From positions 1 through 43,558 of the forward strand of contig JAFUCM010000019.1 in NCBI GenBank assembly GCA_017459675.1: DNA of 43,558 nucleotides. The letters run 5' to 3'. Both the position numbers and the translations under genes were made by a program. Shown here one piece after another: positions 8,193-18,218 of the stretch (within the stretch, counting starts at the first letter, position 1; each line of letters starts with the position of its first letter). The DNA is from Eubacterium sp. (GTDB taxonomy: Bacteria; Bacillota; Clostridia; Lachnospirales; Lachnospiraceae). Below the pieces are notes generated by a model, which was not told where the DNA came from, ran no database searches, and worked only from the letters and a program-made list of their open reading frames with translations.

Positions 8193-10108
8193 CGGTCTGC
8201 TTCTTTCTTCGGCAGTTCCACACCCTGATGATTCACCAGAATCTTCGCCTTCTCTTCGAGTTCCTCGTAAGCCGGAATTTCGCCCTGTACATTGTCTTCC
8301 AGATAGTCCATCCGGATAATATCCTCCATGCTGATCTGCTGTCCGCCTTCTTCCGGAATCACAATTCTTCCGGCTGCCCTTTCAATCCGGTAAAACGGCT
8401 GGCAGCTCCCGTCCCGGATTGCACGGCACAGCACATCCCCCAGATATCTCGCACTGTCAGGAAGCCGGTCCGCATAAATCATATCCACTACGCCGGCGGA
8501 CATACCCCAGTAATAATTTAAAGAGCGGGGATTTCTTCCCTCCTCCGTGCGGAATGTTCCATTCAGAACAGCACGCAGAATCCGCTCATAATAGACGCCC
8601 CAGTTCCAGACCGGAAGCACCAGCGGCGAAGACCTGTCGTCCTGCATCCACTTCAGGCCATGCAGATAGCGTTTCTTCCCTTCTGAAGCAGCAAATTCAC
8701 GGAACGAAACCAGTTCTGCTCCTTTTTCCAGCAGACGGTTCTCAGCTGCGTCCATTCCGCCGACGGACGACCATTCCAGATATACTTCTGCATCCGGATC
8801 CGTAAGCTGTGCACCTCTCGCAAACGCATTGATCTCGGCAATCGCCCCATAGACCGGATACTTGCAGATGTATCCCAGTTTATGACTGCGGCAAAGTGAA
8901 CCTGCGATTGCGCCTGAAACAAACTTTGCCTCATACATCCGCGGATAATACGTTCTTATACTGCGGTGGGACTCATTCAGCGAACAGTTCAGCACGTCAA
9001 TTTCCGGGTGCTCCAGTGCAGCCTTCACAATTCCGGGCAGCAGACGCGGAAATGCCGTAAAGATCACATCCGCACCGTCCCGGATCATCTGCTCCATCAT
9101 GCCGTCAATGGCTTCATCCCGCTCCAGAATATATGCCTTTGTACTGATTTTTTCAGAAAAGACATTCTGTGCATGTCTTCTTCCAAGCTCATGGTAATAA
9201 CTCCAGCTTGAAGAAACCGGTTCTTCATCATACAGAAAGGCTACTTTTTTCCGCGGAGTACCAATTACACGCTGCAGAAGGCCTTTCCCGTCTGCTTCCG
9301 GTTCCGTCCGGATCTCAATCATGCTTTCTTCCTGCTGGATCGCAATCTCTCCCCATGCTTTTGTGAGGATTTTTCTGATCTGACTCTCCCCGCTTCTCCA
9401 GAGGATGTCATATCCATAAATCCGGATGAATGCCAGAAAAGCATCTCCGGTTGTAGATGTCAGCCTGTCACCGCCGCACGCCAGATATACCTTCCGGAAT
9501 GTATAATATGCGGCGCTGAATTTCCGGACCTCTTCGTCCGTCCAGATGGCATCCTCAAGCTTACCCACAGCATTTTGCAGCTGCCTGCAGGAACCGCGTC
9601 TGGAAAACTCGATAAAGTTGATCCCGGAGCGCGCCTGAAAATCGATCAGTTCATAATAGCGCTCCGCCGCTTCATCCCCGTCACGGTCCGGCAGGATTCG
9701 TCTGACATAACCGGAAACCACCGGCGCCTCAAAATATTTGAGAACACTGACGCGCTTATTGCCCTCCAGTACATAAAAACGATTCATGTACTCACAGACA
9801 CGGACCGGCTCCCGGATTCCCTCCTCCAGATGACTGGCACACAGGCGTTTCCACTTCATGGCAAACTCGGACTTCTCATCCGCCGCAGGCATAAAATTGC
9901 CCGCAAACGAAACCGCCCGCGCAGAAGAAACCGTTCCGACAATCCATTCAGACGGAATCTGTACCAGTCCGAGATCCCTGCCCGTCATCTGTTTATTCTC
10001 CGGAAGAATCTCATCCAGCACAGGAAGATTCGGGTATGCACCCTTTGCCAGACGCTGCCGGTTGTATTTCTGTCCGCGTTTTACGGCGTTTTTATAATAA
10101 TTTTCCAT
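8189..10108 (-). CDS. ParB-like domain fused to a BMP/Med periplasmic-binding-like domain
   Basis: A 639-aa protein in two parts. Residues about 45-125 resemble a ParB/Srx-like nuclease fold (RDLGLVQIPSEWIVGT...FYVLEGNKRVSVLKY). From about 287 to 590 it resembles basic membrane protein (BMP/Med) substrate-binding proteins: KKVAFLYDEEPVSSSWSYYHELGRR, GADVIFTAFPR, NWGVYYERI. BMP proteins normally bind nucleosides outside the cell, yet no signal peptide or lipobox is present, so this protein should be cytoplasmic and might sense a ligand. Its 3' end overlaps the phosphoesterase start by four bases. Similar fusions occur in Lachnospiraceae to my knowledge; I know of no established function. Confidence 0.8.
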   Translation of the reverse strand: MENYYKNAVKRGQKYNRQRLAKGAYPNLPVLDEILPENKQMTGRDLGLVQIPSEWIVGTVSSARAVSFAGNFMPAADEKSEFAMKWKRLCASHLEEGIREPVRVCEYMNRFYVLEGNKRVSVLKYFEAPVVSGYVRRILPDRDGDEAAERYYELIDFQARSGINFIEFSRRGSCRQLQNAVGKLEDAIWTDEEVRKFSAAYYTFRKVYLACGGDRLTSTTGDAFLAFIRIYGYDILWRSGESQIRKILTKAWGEIAIQQEESMIEIRTEPEADGKGLLQRVIGTPRKKVAFLYDEEPVSSSWSYYHELGRRHAQNVFSEKISTKAYILERDEAIDGMMEQMIRDGADVIFTAFPRLLPGIVKAALEHPEIDVLNCSLNESHRSIRTYYPRMYEAKFVSGAIAGSLCRSHKLGYICKYPVYGAIAEINAFARGAQLTDPDAEVYLEWSSVGGMDAAENRLLEKGAELVSFREFAASEGKKRYLHGLKWMQDDRSSPLVLPVWNWGVYYERILRAVLNGTFRTEEGRNPRSLNYYWGMSAGVVDMIYADRLPDSARYLGDVLCRAIRDGSCQPFYRIERAAGRIVIPEEGGQQISMEDIIRMDYLEDNVQGEIPAYEELEEKAKILVNHQGVELPKKEADR

Positions 10109-10123
10109 TCATCTCCTGAAAAA

Positions 10124-10295
10124 GGGGGCTGCCGCACTAAGCATCCAATGCATAATGTACATCAAAGGGACATCCGCAGTGCCGCTCCTTAACGAGCACA
10201 GCAGTGCGAGTTTAGTACCGTTGCACGAGGACCGGAGCGGGAGCGGTCCCGGTGATGTATATTTATGCATGAAGGTGCTTAACGCGACAGCCCCC
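10124..10295. repeat. Long hairpin extragenic element A (msmK-BMP gap)
   Basis: Outer arms GGGGGCTG...TAAGCA and TGCTTA...CAGCCCCC enclose second arms TGCATA..GTACATCA and TGATGTA..TATGCA, giving a hairpin of about 170 bases. The middle holds TTAGTACCGTTG at 10212-10223, shared with three other elements in this window. On the minus strand it ends in five T just before the BMP gene ribosome site, so it may also attenuate the operon after msmK. Confidence 0.7.
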
Positions 10296-10316
10296 ATTAT
10301 TTATAAAATCGCAATC

Positions 10317-11471
10317 TTAGAAATCGTAATCCCTGCACTTCGGTGAATGTGCAGCCACAGATTCTGCATCATACCAGATCAGATTGTTGCCGGATTCTTT
10401 ATCAAACAGCTGGATCAATCTCGGCTGCGCTGTAAAATTCACTTCATTGCCCGTGGAAACATCCATTTCCAGATCTGCTGTCTGCAGAACCATTACGACA
10501 TCATCTCCGCCGCAGTTCACATGCAGATCAACCTCTGAACCGAGCATCTCGGATACTTCTATTTCTCCCTTCAGCTCACCTTCTCCGATGCGGATATGCT
10601 GCGGACGGATACCGCAGATCATCTCGCATGGCTTCTGCTGATTTTGCCTGAGCGCTTTTTGCTGGAAATCACTGAGCAGATATTCCACACCCTTTATATT
10701 CGCATAATACTTGCCGTCTTTCACGGTAAGCGAACAATTGTCAAAGAAATTCATAACCGGCATGCCGATAAATCCGGCAACAAACAGGTTAACAGGACGG
10801 TCAAACAGATCCTGCGGCGTCCCGATCTGGTTTACATACCCGTCTTTCATAATGACAATACGGTCGCCGAGCGTCATCGCTTCCGTCTGATCATGCGTTA
10901 CATACATAAAGGTTGTATTGATACGCTTGCGCAGCTTGATAATCTCCGCACGCATCTGGTTGCGCAGCTTCGCGTCCAGATTTGACAGCGGCTCATCCAT
11001 CAGGAATACTTTCGGGTCACGAACCATTGCCCGGCCGATCGCGACACGCTGACGCTGGCCGCCGGAGAGCGCCTTCGGCTTACGCTCCAGATACTGTGTA
11101 ATATCCAGAATTTCCGCAACTTCACGGACTTTTTTGTCAATTTCGCTTTTCGGCGTCTTCTTGAGTTTCAGCGCGAACGCCATATTATCATAAACCGACA
11201 TATGTGGATACAATGCATAGTTCTGGAACACCATCGCGATGTCACGGTCCTTTGCCGCGATATCATTGACCAGTTTTCCGTCGATATACAGTTCTCCGGC
11301 AGAAATGTCCTCCAGCCCTGCTACCATGCGCAGCGATGTAGACTTTCCACAGCCCGACGGTCCGACCAGCACAATAAACTCCTTATCTTTTATATGGAGA
11401 TTGAAATCATGTACTGCCGTAACCTTATTGTCGTAAACCTTTTTCATATCTTTAATCAAAACTTCTGACAT
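10317..11471 (-). CDS. msmK: Sugar ABC transporter ATPase (MsmK/UgpC type)
   Basis: Energises the carbohydrate ABC importer encoded just upstream. Walker [10 protein letters not shown]-loop, signature LSGGQRQR and Walker B VFLMDEP occur in normal order, and the C-terminal half is the TOBE regulatory domain of MalK/UgpC/MsmK ATPases. The ATG at 11471 (384 aa) has AAAGGG upstream; the longer reading frame adds nine unconserved residues. Having a dedicated ATPase inside the sugar operon is notable, since many Firmicutes share one MsmK among several importers. The last residues ([14 protein letters not shown]) go past the usual end of the family. Confidence 0.94.
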   Translation of the reverse strand: MSEVLIKDMKKVYDNKVTAVHDFNLHIKDKEFIVLVGPSGCGKSTSLRMVAGLEDISAGELYIDGKLVNDIAAKDRDIAMVFQNYALYPHMSVYDNMAFALKLKKTPKSEIDKKVREVAEILDITQYLERKPKALSGGQRQRVAIGRAMVRDPKVFLMDEPLSNLDAKLRNQMRAEIIKLRKRINTTFMYVTHDQTEAMTLGDRIVIMKDGYVNQIGTPQDLFDRPVNLFVAGFIGMPVMNFFDNCSLTVKDGKYYANIKGVEYLLSDFQQKALRQNQQKPCEMICGIRPQHIRIGEGELKGEIEVSEMLGSEVDLHVNCGGDDVVMVLQTADLEMDVSTGNEVNFTAQPRLIQLFDKESGNNLIWYDAESVAAHSPKCRDYDF

Positions 11472-11505
11472 TTTTTTCCCTTTCTGCTGCCCGTACAAAC
11501 CAGTT

Positions 11506-13839
11506 TTACATTCTTTCTGCAGTCTGAATCAGATACAACTGCGAATCAAAATCACAAGACGGTTTTACTCCATTCCGCAGTTCACCTGCGGCGCTGTCTG
11601 TCGTCACCAGGCCGATCTTCATCAGTTCGTCACCGCCGTATACACTCTCTTTTTTACAATTGTTCTCGAGAACTTCAATGCTGTCCGCTTCCTGTTCCGG
11701 TACATCTGCACTAAAACTCTTCAGCGGTTTGATTTCACCGCATGCCCCGATGACAGAGATCTTATAATTTTCCGCCGGATTAAGTCCCTGCAGCCTGACA
11801 CGGTGAAACGGACCATTTACTTCATTCATGATTTTATACCAGCCGACGATTGCCGTCTTTCTGTCAGCGCTTACCGTCATCCATGCGGCAAACTGCCTGT
11901 TCTCAAACGGACTGATCAGTCTGTAAAATGTGCCAAACTGAAACAAAGCACGGTATTGTTTCATCAGGGTCACCTGGCCACGGATCTGACAGATCTCATC
12001 CTCTGTCAATTCTCCCAGATCCAGTTCATAGCCAAATGTTCCGAAGTATGCGACATTTGCACGTGTACGCAGCGAAGTACTCCGGTATACCTGCTGATTC
12101 GGTGATGCCGAAACATGCGTTCCGAAGCTGCTGACCGGATAACAGAGCGACGTCCCGTACTGCATATAAATGCGCTCAATTGCATCTGTATCGTCACTCA
12201 GCCAGCACTGCGGCGCATAGTAAAGCATTCCGGGATCAAATCTGCCGCCGCCTGACGCACAGGATTCAAACAGAATCCCGGGGAATGTACGGATCAGACG
12301 TTCATATAGCTCATATACGCCCAATATATACCTGTGAAACACCTCTCCCTGCCGGCTCGCTTCCAGCAAGCAGGCGTACGCCCCGGTAATGCTGCGGTTC
12401 ATATCCCACTTGATGTAGGAAATATCCGCATGTTCGATTAACTGTTTCAGCACATCATACAGATAATCCACAACATCTTTCCTTGTGAAATCCAGAACCA
12501 GTTCGTTCCGGCCATGCGAAAGACGTCTGCCAGGTGCCTGCAGCAGCCAGTCGGGATGCTTTCTGTACAGGTTCGAATCTCTGTTGACCATTTCCGGCTC
12601 AATCCAGATTCCAAACTGCAGTCCGGTCTTCTTTATTTTTTCAGCAAGCCCTGAAATCCCGGAAGGAAAGCAGGAACGCACTTCATCCCAGTCGCCCAGC
12701 CCCACTTTGTCACTGGTCCGGTTTCCGAACCATCCGTCATCCAGCACCAGCATCTCGATTCCGCAGTCCTTTGCCTTCCGGGCAAATGCCAGCAGTTTTT
12801 CCTCGCTGAGGTTGTACCCCATGGACTCCCAGCTGTTAATCAGAATGGGTCTTACACGATTGCGCCAGCACCCGCGCACAAGACGATCCCGGAACAGTTT
12901 GTGATAAACCTGACTCATACCGTTAAGGCCGTCCCGTGAGAACACCATAACTGCCTCAGGCAGCTGCAGCGTCTCCTGCGGTTCCAGCTTCCAGGAAAAT
13001 CCAAATGGATTGATTCCGATCATCATCCGCGTAACATCATAGGTATCCACTTCTGCCTGTGCGAGAAAATTTCCGGAATAAATAAGACTGAATCCGATTA
13101 CCTCTCCCGAAAATTCCGTGGTTTCAGGTCTTTTTAAAGCAACGAACGGATTGTGCATATGCGAAGAATTCCCGCGCGTACTTTCGACGCTTTGAATTCC
13201 CTGGCACAGTTTCCGTCTGTAAATATGGCGCTCTCTTCCCCAGGCACCCGAGAGCTGAACCCATTCGTATCCGGCATCCGGAAGATCCAGGCACAGGCTC
13301 ATTGCCTGCTCAACGCTGACTGCCGAACTGCCGCCGTTCCGAATCTTTACGGACCTTGCGATCGCCGGTTCAGCTTCAAAGATCGTATAACATAACACAA
13401 TCTCGACACCGGATACACTGTCCTGCAGAACAAGCTGCAGCGTCTGCGCTTCTGAATCGTGATCGCAGTAGATCGCCGGCAGGCCCTCCAGACCCGGTTT
13501 TCCGTCTGTGATCTCATGCCGCACATATTGAAATTCAGAAATTCTGCTCCCGTTTTTTTCACATATGACAATTGCGGGATGCCGGTAATCACCCGTCCCG
13601 TATACCGGGTACTCCTGACGGACATGTTCCAGTGAAAAGCTGCGGTCTCCCTCAAAAACATAGGAAGACATCGGACGATAAGCAGGTTCCAGAAGGTGAT
13701 CATACCCTCCTTCCCTGCGCACACTTTCTCCGAAATACAGCTGACCGATCTGACCGTCCGGCAGTATTTTCATAATATAGCTGATCGATTGATTTTTCAG
13801 GTGAAACGTCCGTGTCACCTGATCATATTGTATGGTCAT
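11506..13839 (-). CDS. aga: Alpha-galactosidase, GH36
   Basis: Hydrolyses terminal alpha-1,6-galactose from melibiose, raffinose-family sugars and similar oligosaccharides. The nucleophile is Asp479 in YIKWDMNR and the acid/base Asp549 in CWLSDDTDA, at the spacing typical of GH36 tetrameric enzymes; VLDDGWFG and WIEPEMV are also in place. No signal peptide is seen, so it acts in the cytoplasm on imported sugar. At 777 aa it is about 40 residues longer than usual, with a tail after the normal GDELMKIGL end that carries no recognised motif. Its position between permease and ATPase genes supports a role in alpha-galactoside catabolism. Confidence 0.96.
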   Translation of the reverse strand: MTIQYDQVTRTFHLKNQSISYIMKILPDGQIGQLYFGESVRREGGYDHLLEPAYRPMSSYVFEGDRSFSLEHVRQEYPVYGTGDYRHPAIVICEKNGSRISEFQYVRHEITDGKPGLEGLPAIYCDHDSEAQTLQLVLQDSVSGVEIVLCYTIFEAEPAIARSVKIRNGGSSAVSVEQAMSLCLDLPDAGYEWVQLSGAWGRERHIYRRKLCQGIQSVESTRGNSSHMHNPFVALKRPETTEFSGEVIGFSLIYSGNFLAQAEVDTYDVTRMMIGINPFGFSWKLEPQETLQLPEAVMVFSRDGLNGMSQVYHKLFRDRLVRGCWRNRVRPILINSWESMGYNLSEEKLLAFARKAKDCGIEMLVLDDGWFGNRTSDKVGLGDWDEVRSCFPSGISGLAEKIKKTGLQFGIWIEPEMVNRDSNLYRKHPDWLLQAPGRRLSHGRNELVLDFTRKDVVDYLYDVLKQLIEHADISYIKWDMNRSITGAYACLLEASRQGEVFHRYILGVYELYERLIRTFPGILFESCASGGGRFDPGMLYYAPQCWLSDDTDAIERIYMQYGTSLCYPVSSFGTHVSASPNQQVYRSTSLRTRANVAYFGTFGYELDLGELTEDEICQIRGQVTLMKQYRALFQFGTFYRLISPFENRQFAAWMTVSADRKTAIVGWYKIMNEVNGPFHRVRLQGLNPAENYKISVIGACGEIKPLKSFSADVPEQEADSIEVLENNCKKESVYGGDELMKIGLVTTDSAAGELRNGVKPSCDFDSQLYLIQTAERM

Positions 13840-13858
13840 AGAACCTCCGACAGGCTGT

Positions 13859-14566
13859 CTACTGCAGATACTTCATCTCTGCTTCCCATGCCTGCTCATC
13901 TTTTTCCTCTTCTGCAGCAACACTCCCCGCAGGTGCAGCCGGCTTCAGATAAGGAATAAAAATCCCCAGAAGCAAACGTGCATTCAGAAACGCCGTCAGT
14001 GAGAAACCGCACATACACCAGAGAAATGCAAACAGCGGAAGATATGCCGCATAACGGTACGTGAGATACATAGGAATCACATTGATACAGAAAACGGCAG
14101 CTGCAGTCAAAATATTTTTCCCGATAAACAAAAAGCTGTTTCGGATCTGTTCCTTAAGTGTCCCGTAAAAACACGCCATAACCGGAAACAGATACATTGC
14201 TGTTAATAAAATAACCAGTGCCGTGCCTGCAAGTCCGATCCACATTCCGTGTGCCCAGACACCCATAAAAGCCGCAATGCGGAAATCCATAATCAGAATC
14301 ACCGCCAGACATAACAGAACGATCCACACCGGTGTCGCACGTTTAAAGTTATCGCGAAACCCCTTCCAGAAATCTGATGCCGGACGGATTTCACGCTGTC
14401 TCATCAGCTTCATCACCGCATAGTACATAGCAGCGATACCGGCGCCGGCCGTAATGACCGGCACCAGTGTAAGCAAAAAGCAAAGATTTACAATTATTAA
14501 ATTTGCGAGGAAGCCGCATACTCTTCCGAACCTGCTGTCCGGATTCATAAACCCCGAAAATAACAT
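13859..14566 (-). CDS. YesL-like (DUF624) membrane protein
   Basis: A 235-aa integral membrane protein with five to six hydrophobic segments. Its N-terminus (MNPDSRFGRVCGFLANLIIVNLC) matches the DUF624/YesL family, which is repeatedly found inside Msm/Yes-type sugar ABC operons of Firmicutes. The molecular role is not established; assistance to the importer is an inference from linkage. The start is supported by GGGAGGAAT. The C-terminus is Glu-rich and soluble. It lies between malG-like permease and alpha-galactosidase genes. Confidence 0.85.
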   Translation of the reverse strand: MLFSGFMNPDSRFGRVCGFLANLIIVNLCFLLTLVPVITAGAGIAAMYYAVMKLMRQREIRPASDFWKGFRDNFKRATPVWIVLLCLAVILIMDFRIAAFMGVWAHGMWIGLAGTALVILLTAMYLFPVMACFYGTLKEQIRNSFLFIGKNILTAAAVFCINVIPMYLTYRYAAYLPLFAFLWCMCGFSLTAFLNARLLLGIFIPYLKPAAPAGSVAAEEEKDEQAWEAEMKYLQ

Positions 14567-14609
14567 GGTAATTCCTCCCGTTTAACGGCATTTCTCTCAT
14601 ATTCAACCG

Positions 14610-14668
14610 CGATCTCCGATCGCGCGCGAGCTGCGCAAATCCTGTATTATCGCTAAGAAACAGGATTT
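14610..14668. repeat. GC-rich repeat copy 2 plus inverted repeat (permease-YesL gap)
   Basis: Bases 14610-14638 match the element upstream of galK at 23 of 29 positions. Directly beside it, AAATCCTG and CAGGATTT form a hairpin right after the permease stop. No T-tract follows on the minus strand, so the hairpin is more likely an mRNA-processing or stabilising structure than a terminator. Confidence 0.5.
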
Positions 14669-15506
14669 ACAATTTACCGCCGGATGTCGCAATACCTTCC
14701 ACAAACTGTTTCTGGAAAATCAGATAGATCACAATCATCGGAAGAATTGCAAATAGCGCTGCCGCCATCAGCTGTGGGTAATTTGTACTGAACTGGCCCT
14801 GCATTTTTGCCAGCGCAGCCGACAGCGATGTGTTCGCCGTGTTGGTTGCCGCGATCATCGGCCACATCAGTTCTTTAAATGCGATAACCGCTGTAAAGAT
14901 TCCCAGCGAAACCATGCCGGAGCGTGCAAGCGGCGCCATGACAAAGAGGAACCGCTGCCCGATATTGCATCCGTCTATGGCCGCTGCTTCCTCCAGATCT
15001 TTTGGCAGTGCCTGATAGGATGTTTTCAGAAGATACGTGCCGAATGCTGTAACCAGACCCGGAAAGACCAGTGCAAATTCCGTATTCAGCATCTTCATAT
15101 TTGAAACCATCAGGTACTGCGGCAGCAGGAAAATCTGCGGCGGCACCATCATCTGCAGCAGCACCAGGCTGAACAGCAAGTTTTTTCCCGGAAATTTCAG
15201 CCGTCCGAATGCGTATCCGGCCATTGTGGCCGTCAGTACCGCGCACACAACACGGAAAAAAATCATCAGCAGTGTATTCTTATACAGTACGAGAAAATTG
15301 TAGTTTTCCCACACATACGCAAAGTTGTCAAACTTCCAGCTGGAAGGGAATATGACAAACGGATTGATTGAAGTCGATTCCTGTACAGTTTTAAATGCCG
15401 TCAGCGCCATCCACAGGAACGGTACGATCATAATGACCGCCATGACAATCAGAAAAATATGGATGACGACACGTGTGATCCGGTCTTTTGTCCTTGCACT
15501 TTCCAT
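14667..15506 (-). CDS. msmG: Sugar ABC transporter permease (MalG/MsmG type)
   Basis: Inner permease of the carbohydrate importer, 279 aa with six hydrophobic segments. The cytoplasmic EAA loop that docks onto the ATPase reads LPKDLEEAAAIDGCNIGQRF. The ATG at 15506 is chosen because GAGGAGG lies nine bases upstream; in-frame upstream codons overlap that ribosome site. It overlaps the region of the preceding permease stop within 15 bases, so the two permeases are coupled. It pairs with the MsmF-type permease and the MsmK ATPase; the substrate is probably an alpha-galactoside, inferred from the operon. Confidence 0.94.
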   Translation of the reverse strand: MESARTKDRITRVVIHIFLIVMAVIMIVPFLWMALTAFKTVQESTSINPFVIFPSSWKFDNFAYVWENYNFLVLYKNTLLMIFFRVVCAVLTATMAGYAFGRLKFPGKNLLFSLVLLQMMVPPQIFLLPQYLMVSNMKMLNTEFALVFPGLVTAFGTYLLKTSYQALPKDLEEAAAIDGCNIGQRFLFVMAPLARSGMVSLGIFTAVIAFKELMWPMIAATNTANTSLSAALAKMQGQFSTNYPQLMAAALFAILPMIVIYLIFQKQFVEGIATSGGKL

Positions 15507-15520
15507 GTTCACCATCCTCC

Positions 15521-16417
15521 TCAATTGTAAAATACGAATCGTTTTTCCGCGCGCTGCAGAACAACTGTAATCGCCATGATGAAAATCAGCAGCAGCACAA
15601 TCATGGTTGAACCATATCCCTTATTGTCATAAGTAAACACGTATTGGTAGAAGACATATACGACGGATTGTGTCTGCTTGAGTGCCACGTTTGTCTTGTC
15701 GATCATCATGTAGATCAGATCGAACACCTGCAGCGCCGCGATGATTCTGGTCTGTACGATAAAGAACGTCGTCGGACTGACCAGCGGAATTGTAATGTGG
15801 AAAAACTGTCTCAGTCCGGATGCGCCGTCAATCACAGCCGCCTCATAATAGTCGTGCGGAATTTCCTGCAGACCGCCCAGAAACAGGACCATATTATAGC
15901 CGATGATCGACCAGACACCGACCACACCGACAGCAATCCAGGCATGCTTAGGATCAGAAATCCACGAAATATTTCTCCCGAGAACATGATTCAGCAGTCC
16001 GTACTGCTGGTTATACAGCCACTTCCAGACCATCGCGACCGCCGCCGGCGCCGCAACCATCGGCAGGAAGAAAATTGTCCTGTAGCCTGAGCGGAATTTC
16101 ATCTTTCTGTTTAAAAGTACTGCGAGTATCATTGCAATTACGATCGAAAACGGAACTTCTATGACTGCGTACTTAATCGTATTGACCAACGAACCCCAGA
16201 ATTCAGAGCTGGTCAGGACAGCAGAGTAATTCTGCAGTCCGACAAATGTATTGCCCTTCCCGAAATCACCGGTCTTAAAGAATGACATATAAATTGTCCT
16301 GATAATCGGATAAAAATTGAGTACGATCAGACCAATGATTGTCGGCGTTACAAAGGCAAGCCCCCATTTCGCTTCTGTTTTTTCCGCCTTCGTCATCTTT
16401 CGTTTTGCCAAAAACAT
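15521..16417 (-). CDS. msmF: Sugar ABC transporter permease (MalF/MsmF type)
   Basis: Partner permease, 298 aa, with six membrane segments starting at FVTPTIIGLIVLNFYP. The EAA loop is clear: IPHDYYEAAVIDGASGLRQF. The assigned start sits only three bases after AAAGGGGGTGA; this short spacing leaves MTKAEKTEAKWG, seven residues later, as a possible alternative start. A 13-bp perfect hairpin separates it from the binding-protein gene, a layout that usually gives more binding protein than permease. Confidence 0.93.
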   Translation of the reverse strand: MFLAKRKMTKAEKTEAKWGLAFVTPTIIGLIVLNFYPIIRTIYMSFFKTGDFGKGNTFVGLQNYSAVLTSSEFWGSLVNTIKYAVIEVPFSIVIAMILAVLLNRKMKFRSGYRTIFFLPMVAAPAAVAMVWKWLYNQQYGLLNHVLGRNISWISDPKHAWIAVGVVGVWSIIGYNMVLFLGGLQEIPHDYYEAAVIDGASGLRQFFHITIPLVSPTTFFIVQTRIIAALQVFDLIYMMIDKTNVALKQTQSVVYVFYQYVFTYDNKGYGSTMIVLLLIFIMAITVVLQRAEKRFVFYN

Positions 16418-16437
16418 TCACCCCCTTTTTATTATGA

Positions 16438-16489
16438 TTCCGCGGCAGATTTTCTCTGAACACGATGGCTCAGATGATCTGCCGCGGAA
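16438..16489 (-). promoter_or_regulatory. Intercistronic hairpin between binding protein and permease genes
   Basis: Perfect 13-bp arms (TTCCGCGGCAGAT and its complement) around a 26-base loop. It has no T-tract, so it is more likely to stabilise the upstream mRNA segment or attenuate readthrough, like the malE-malF hairpins, than to end transcription fully. Confidence 0.7.
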
Positions 16490-16507
16490 AGAATGCCGGA
16501 GCTGTTC

Positions 16508-17872
16508 TTATTCCTGTGCAAGCTGGGCATTCATGGTTTCAGCAATGGATTTGCAGACGCTCTCCATCTGCGAGGGATCCTGCCATGCCGCAACAAACTG
16601 CTGTTTTGCATCCTCTGCCCATGTTGTGGAACGTGAGTAAGGCATAATTACCAGTGTCGCATCGCCAGTCGCCTCATCAAGATACGGCGCAAGATCAACC
16701 ACATCTGTGCTGCTCTTCCACGCATCAGAAGTTCCTTCGTATGCACTCATTGTAACGCCGAGCTCTGCCTGACGAGTCTGTCCCTCTTTAGAACCAAGGT
16801 AGGAAAGCAGGGAATAAACCGTATCCGGATCTTCTGTATCTGCAGAAGCAGCCCATCCGAGGCCGTTGTAAATGGATACACGTTCTCCCTCATCAGCCTG
16901 TCCGTTGCCGTTTGCATCATGATACGGAAGTTCTGCAATGCCCCAGTTGGATGCGCCTTCATTTTCCTTGAAGGATGCGACATACCAGGAACCGAACATT
17001 CCCATTGCTGCTGTATTGGATGTGAACAGATCTGCATTGCCGGTCTCTGCCATAACGGACTGCGGTGCCATACAGTCTTTGATAATCTGTCCGTACATGT
17101 TCATCGCCTCAATCGTCTTCGGATCATCATAGCCGGACTTGTCGTGCGCATCGTTGATAACATAGCCGCCATAGCTGTAGATAATATTGTAGTAGCCTTC
17201 CTGATTGGCGTCTGTATTTCCGACCAGACCGTACTGGGATCCGTCTTCTTTGTTCAGCTTCTGCCCGACCTCATGCATTTTTTCCCAGGTCCAGGTATTA
17301 TCCGGATAATCGAGTCCTGCATCGTCAAACATTTTCTTGTTGTACCACAGCGCGATCGTGTCGTAATCCTTCGGGATTGCATACTGTGTTCCGTCTTCCT
17401 GCTGATAAAGCTTTACAATATCCTCATAGTAATTTCCGAGATCAATCGCATCATCCTTGTCGATGTAATCATTCAGCTTCAGAAGCAGCTCCGCATCCAT
17501 GTATTTCTGTGCATAATTGGAATGCATCCAGAAAACATCCGGCATTTCTCCGCCTGATGCACCTGCTTCAAGCAGTGTCCAGTAATTATCCCAGTCAACA
17601 ACTTCAACATTTACTTTGACGCCGGACTGTTCTGTCCACTCATCACAAATCGTCTGAATACCGTCTTTCTGTTTCGAATCCCAGATCTTCAGATCAATGG
17701 CATCTGTGCTTCCGCCGCTGTTTTCAGCTGTACTTTCCGCTGCACTTCCTGCTGCACTTCCCGCTGAAGAAGCCTGCGAAGAACTTCCGGAAGAGCTTCC
17801 GCCGCAGCCTGCAAGCAGTCCGGCTGTCATCAGAGTCGCAAGAACACCTGCTGTCAACTGTTTCAATTTCAT
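16508..17872 (-). CDS. msmE: Extracellular sugar-binding lipoprotein (MsmE type)
   Basis: Receptor of the sugar importer, 454 aa. The signal peptide ends in the lipobox LLAGC (Cys23), followed by a Ser/Gly/Ala linker to about residue 55, then a type 1 carbohydrate-binding fold (IDLKIWDSKQKDGIQTICDEWTEQSGVKVNVEVVDWDNYW). It would be anchored outside the membrane. AAGGAGG lies at ideal distance from the ATG. It is the first gene of the operon, divergent from the AraC regulator, the normal place for MsmE/RafE. The sugar specificity is inferred from the downstream alpha-galactosidase and Leloir genes. Confidence 0.95.
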   Translation of the reverse strand: MKLKQLTAGVLATLMTAGLLAGCGGSSSGSSSQASSAGSAAGSAAESTAENSGGSTDAIDLKIWDSKQKDGIQTICDEWTEQSGVKVNVEVVDWDNYWTLLEAGASGGEMPDVFWMHSNYAQKYMDAELLLKLNDYIDKDDAIDLGNYYEDIVKLYQQEDGTQYAIPKDYDTIALWYNKKMFDDAGLDYPDNTWTWEKMHEVGQKLNKEDGSQYGLVGNTDANQEGYYNIIYSYGGYVINDAHDKSGYDDPKTIEAMNMYGQIIKDCMAPQSVMAETGNADLFTSNTAAMGMFGSWYVASFKENEGASNWGIAELPYHDANGNGQADEGERVSIYNGLGWAASADTEDPDTVYSLLSYLGSKEGQTRQAELGVTMSAYEGTSDAWKSSTDVVDLAPYLDEATGDATLVIMPYSRSTTWAEDAKQQFVAAWQDPSQMESVCKSIAETMNAQLAQE

Positions 17873-18218
17873 TGAAAAATCCTCCTTCTTGGTATTGCGA
17901 AAATCGCCTTTCCCTGTTTTCGGTTTTAGTCTAGCACAGCGGGTTTTCCGGCAGTATATCCTGATGCGGTTACTACATGGAAAAATGTGTCCAAGTTTTG
18001 GTGTTTCTATTTCCTTTTCGCCGAAAACAGCATAAGATAATACATGGATATTTGTTATATCTTTGCATATTCCGGCTGTTTTTGCCGAATATGCCTTCGG
18101 AACGGTATCCGGGTCCGGTCATCCACCGGCACATTTTTTCATATCCAGGTGACAGCGCCCCGGATGCACACAACCGTCCCTTTTACAGCAGCCTTTTTAC
18201 AAACTCTGGAGAAAATAC
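17873..18218. promoter_or_regulatory. Divergent control region between msmE and the AraC regulator
   Basis: A 346-base noncoding stretch. An inverted repeat at 18065-18094 (GCATATTCCGGC and GCCGAATATGC around a 7-base loop) and a related TTCGGCGAAAA word about 60 bases nearer msmE are plausible AraC sites. The best -10 for msmE is TAGACT with a TG extension near 17930; no good -35 is present, which suits an activator-dependent promoter. These assignments are inference from layout. Confidence 0.5.

Noticed and set aside
14636-14668. Intrinsic terminator after the MsmG-type permease
   Set aside because: The hairpin is good but no T-tract follows on the minus strand and the operon clearly continues, so it is listed only as an inverted repeat.
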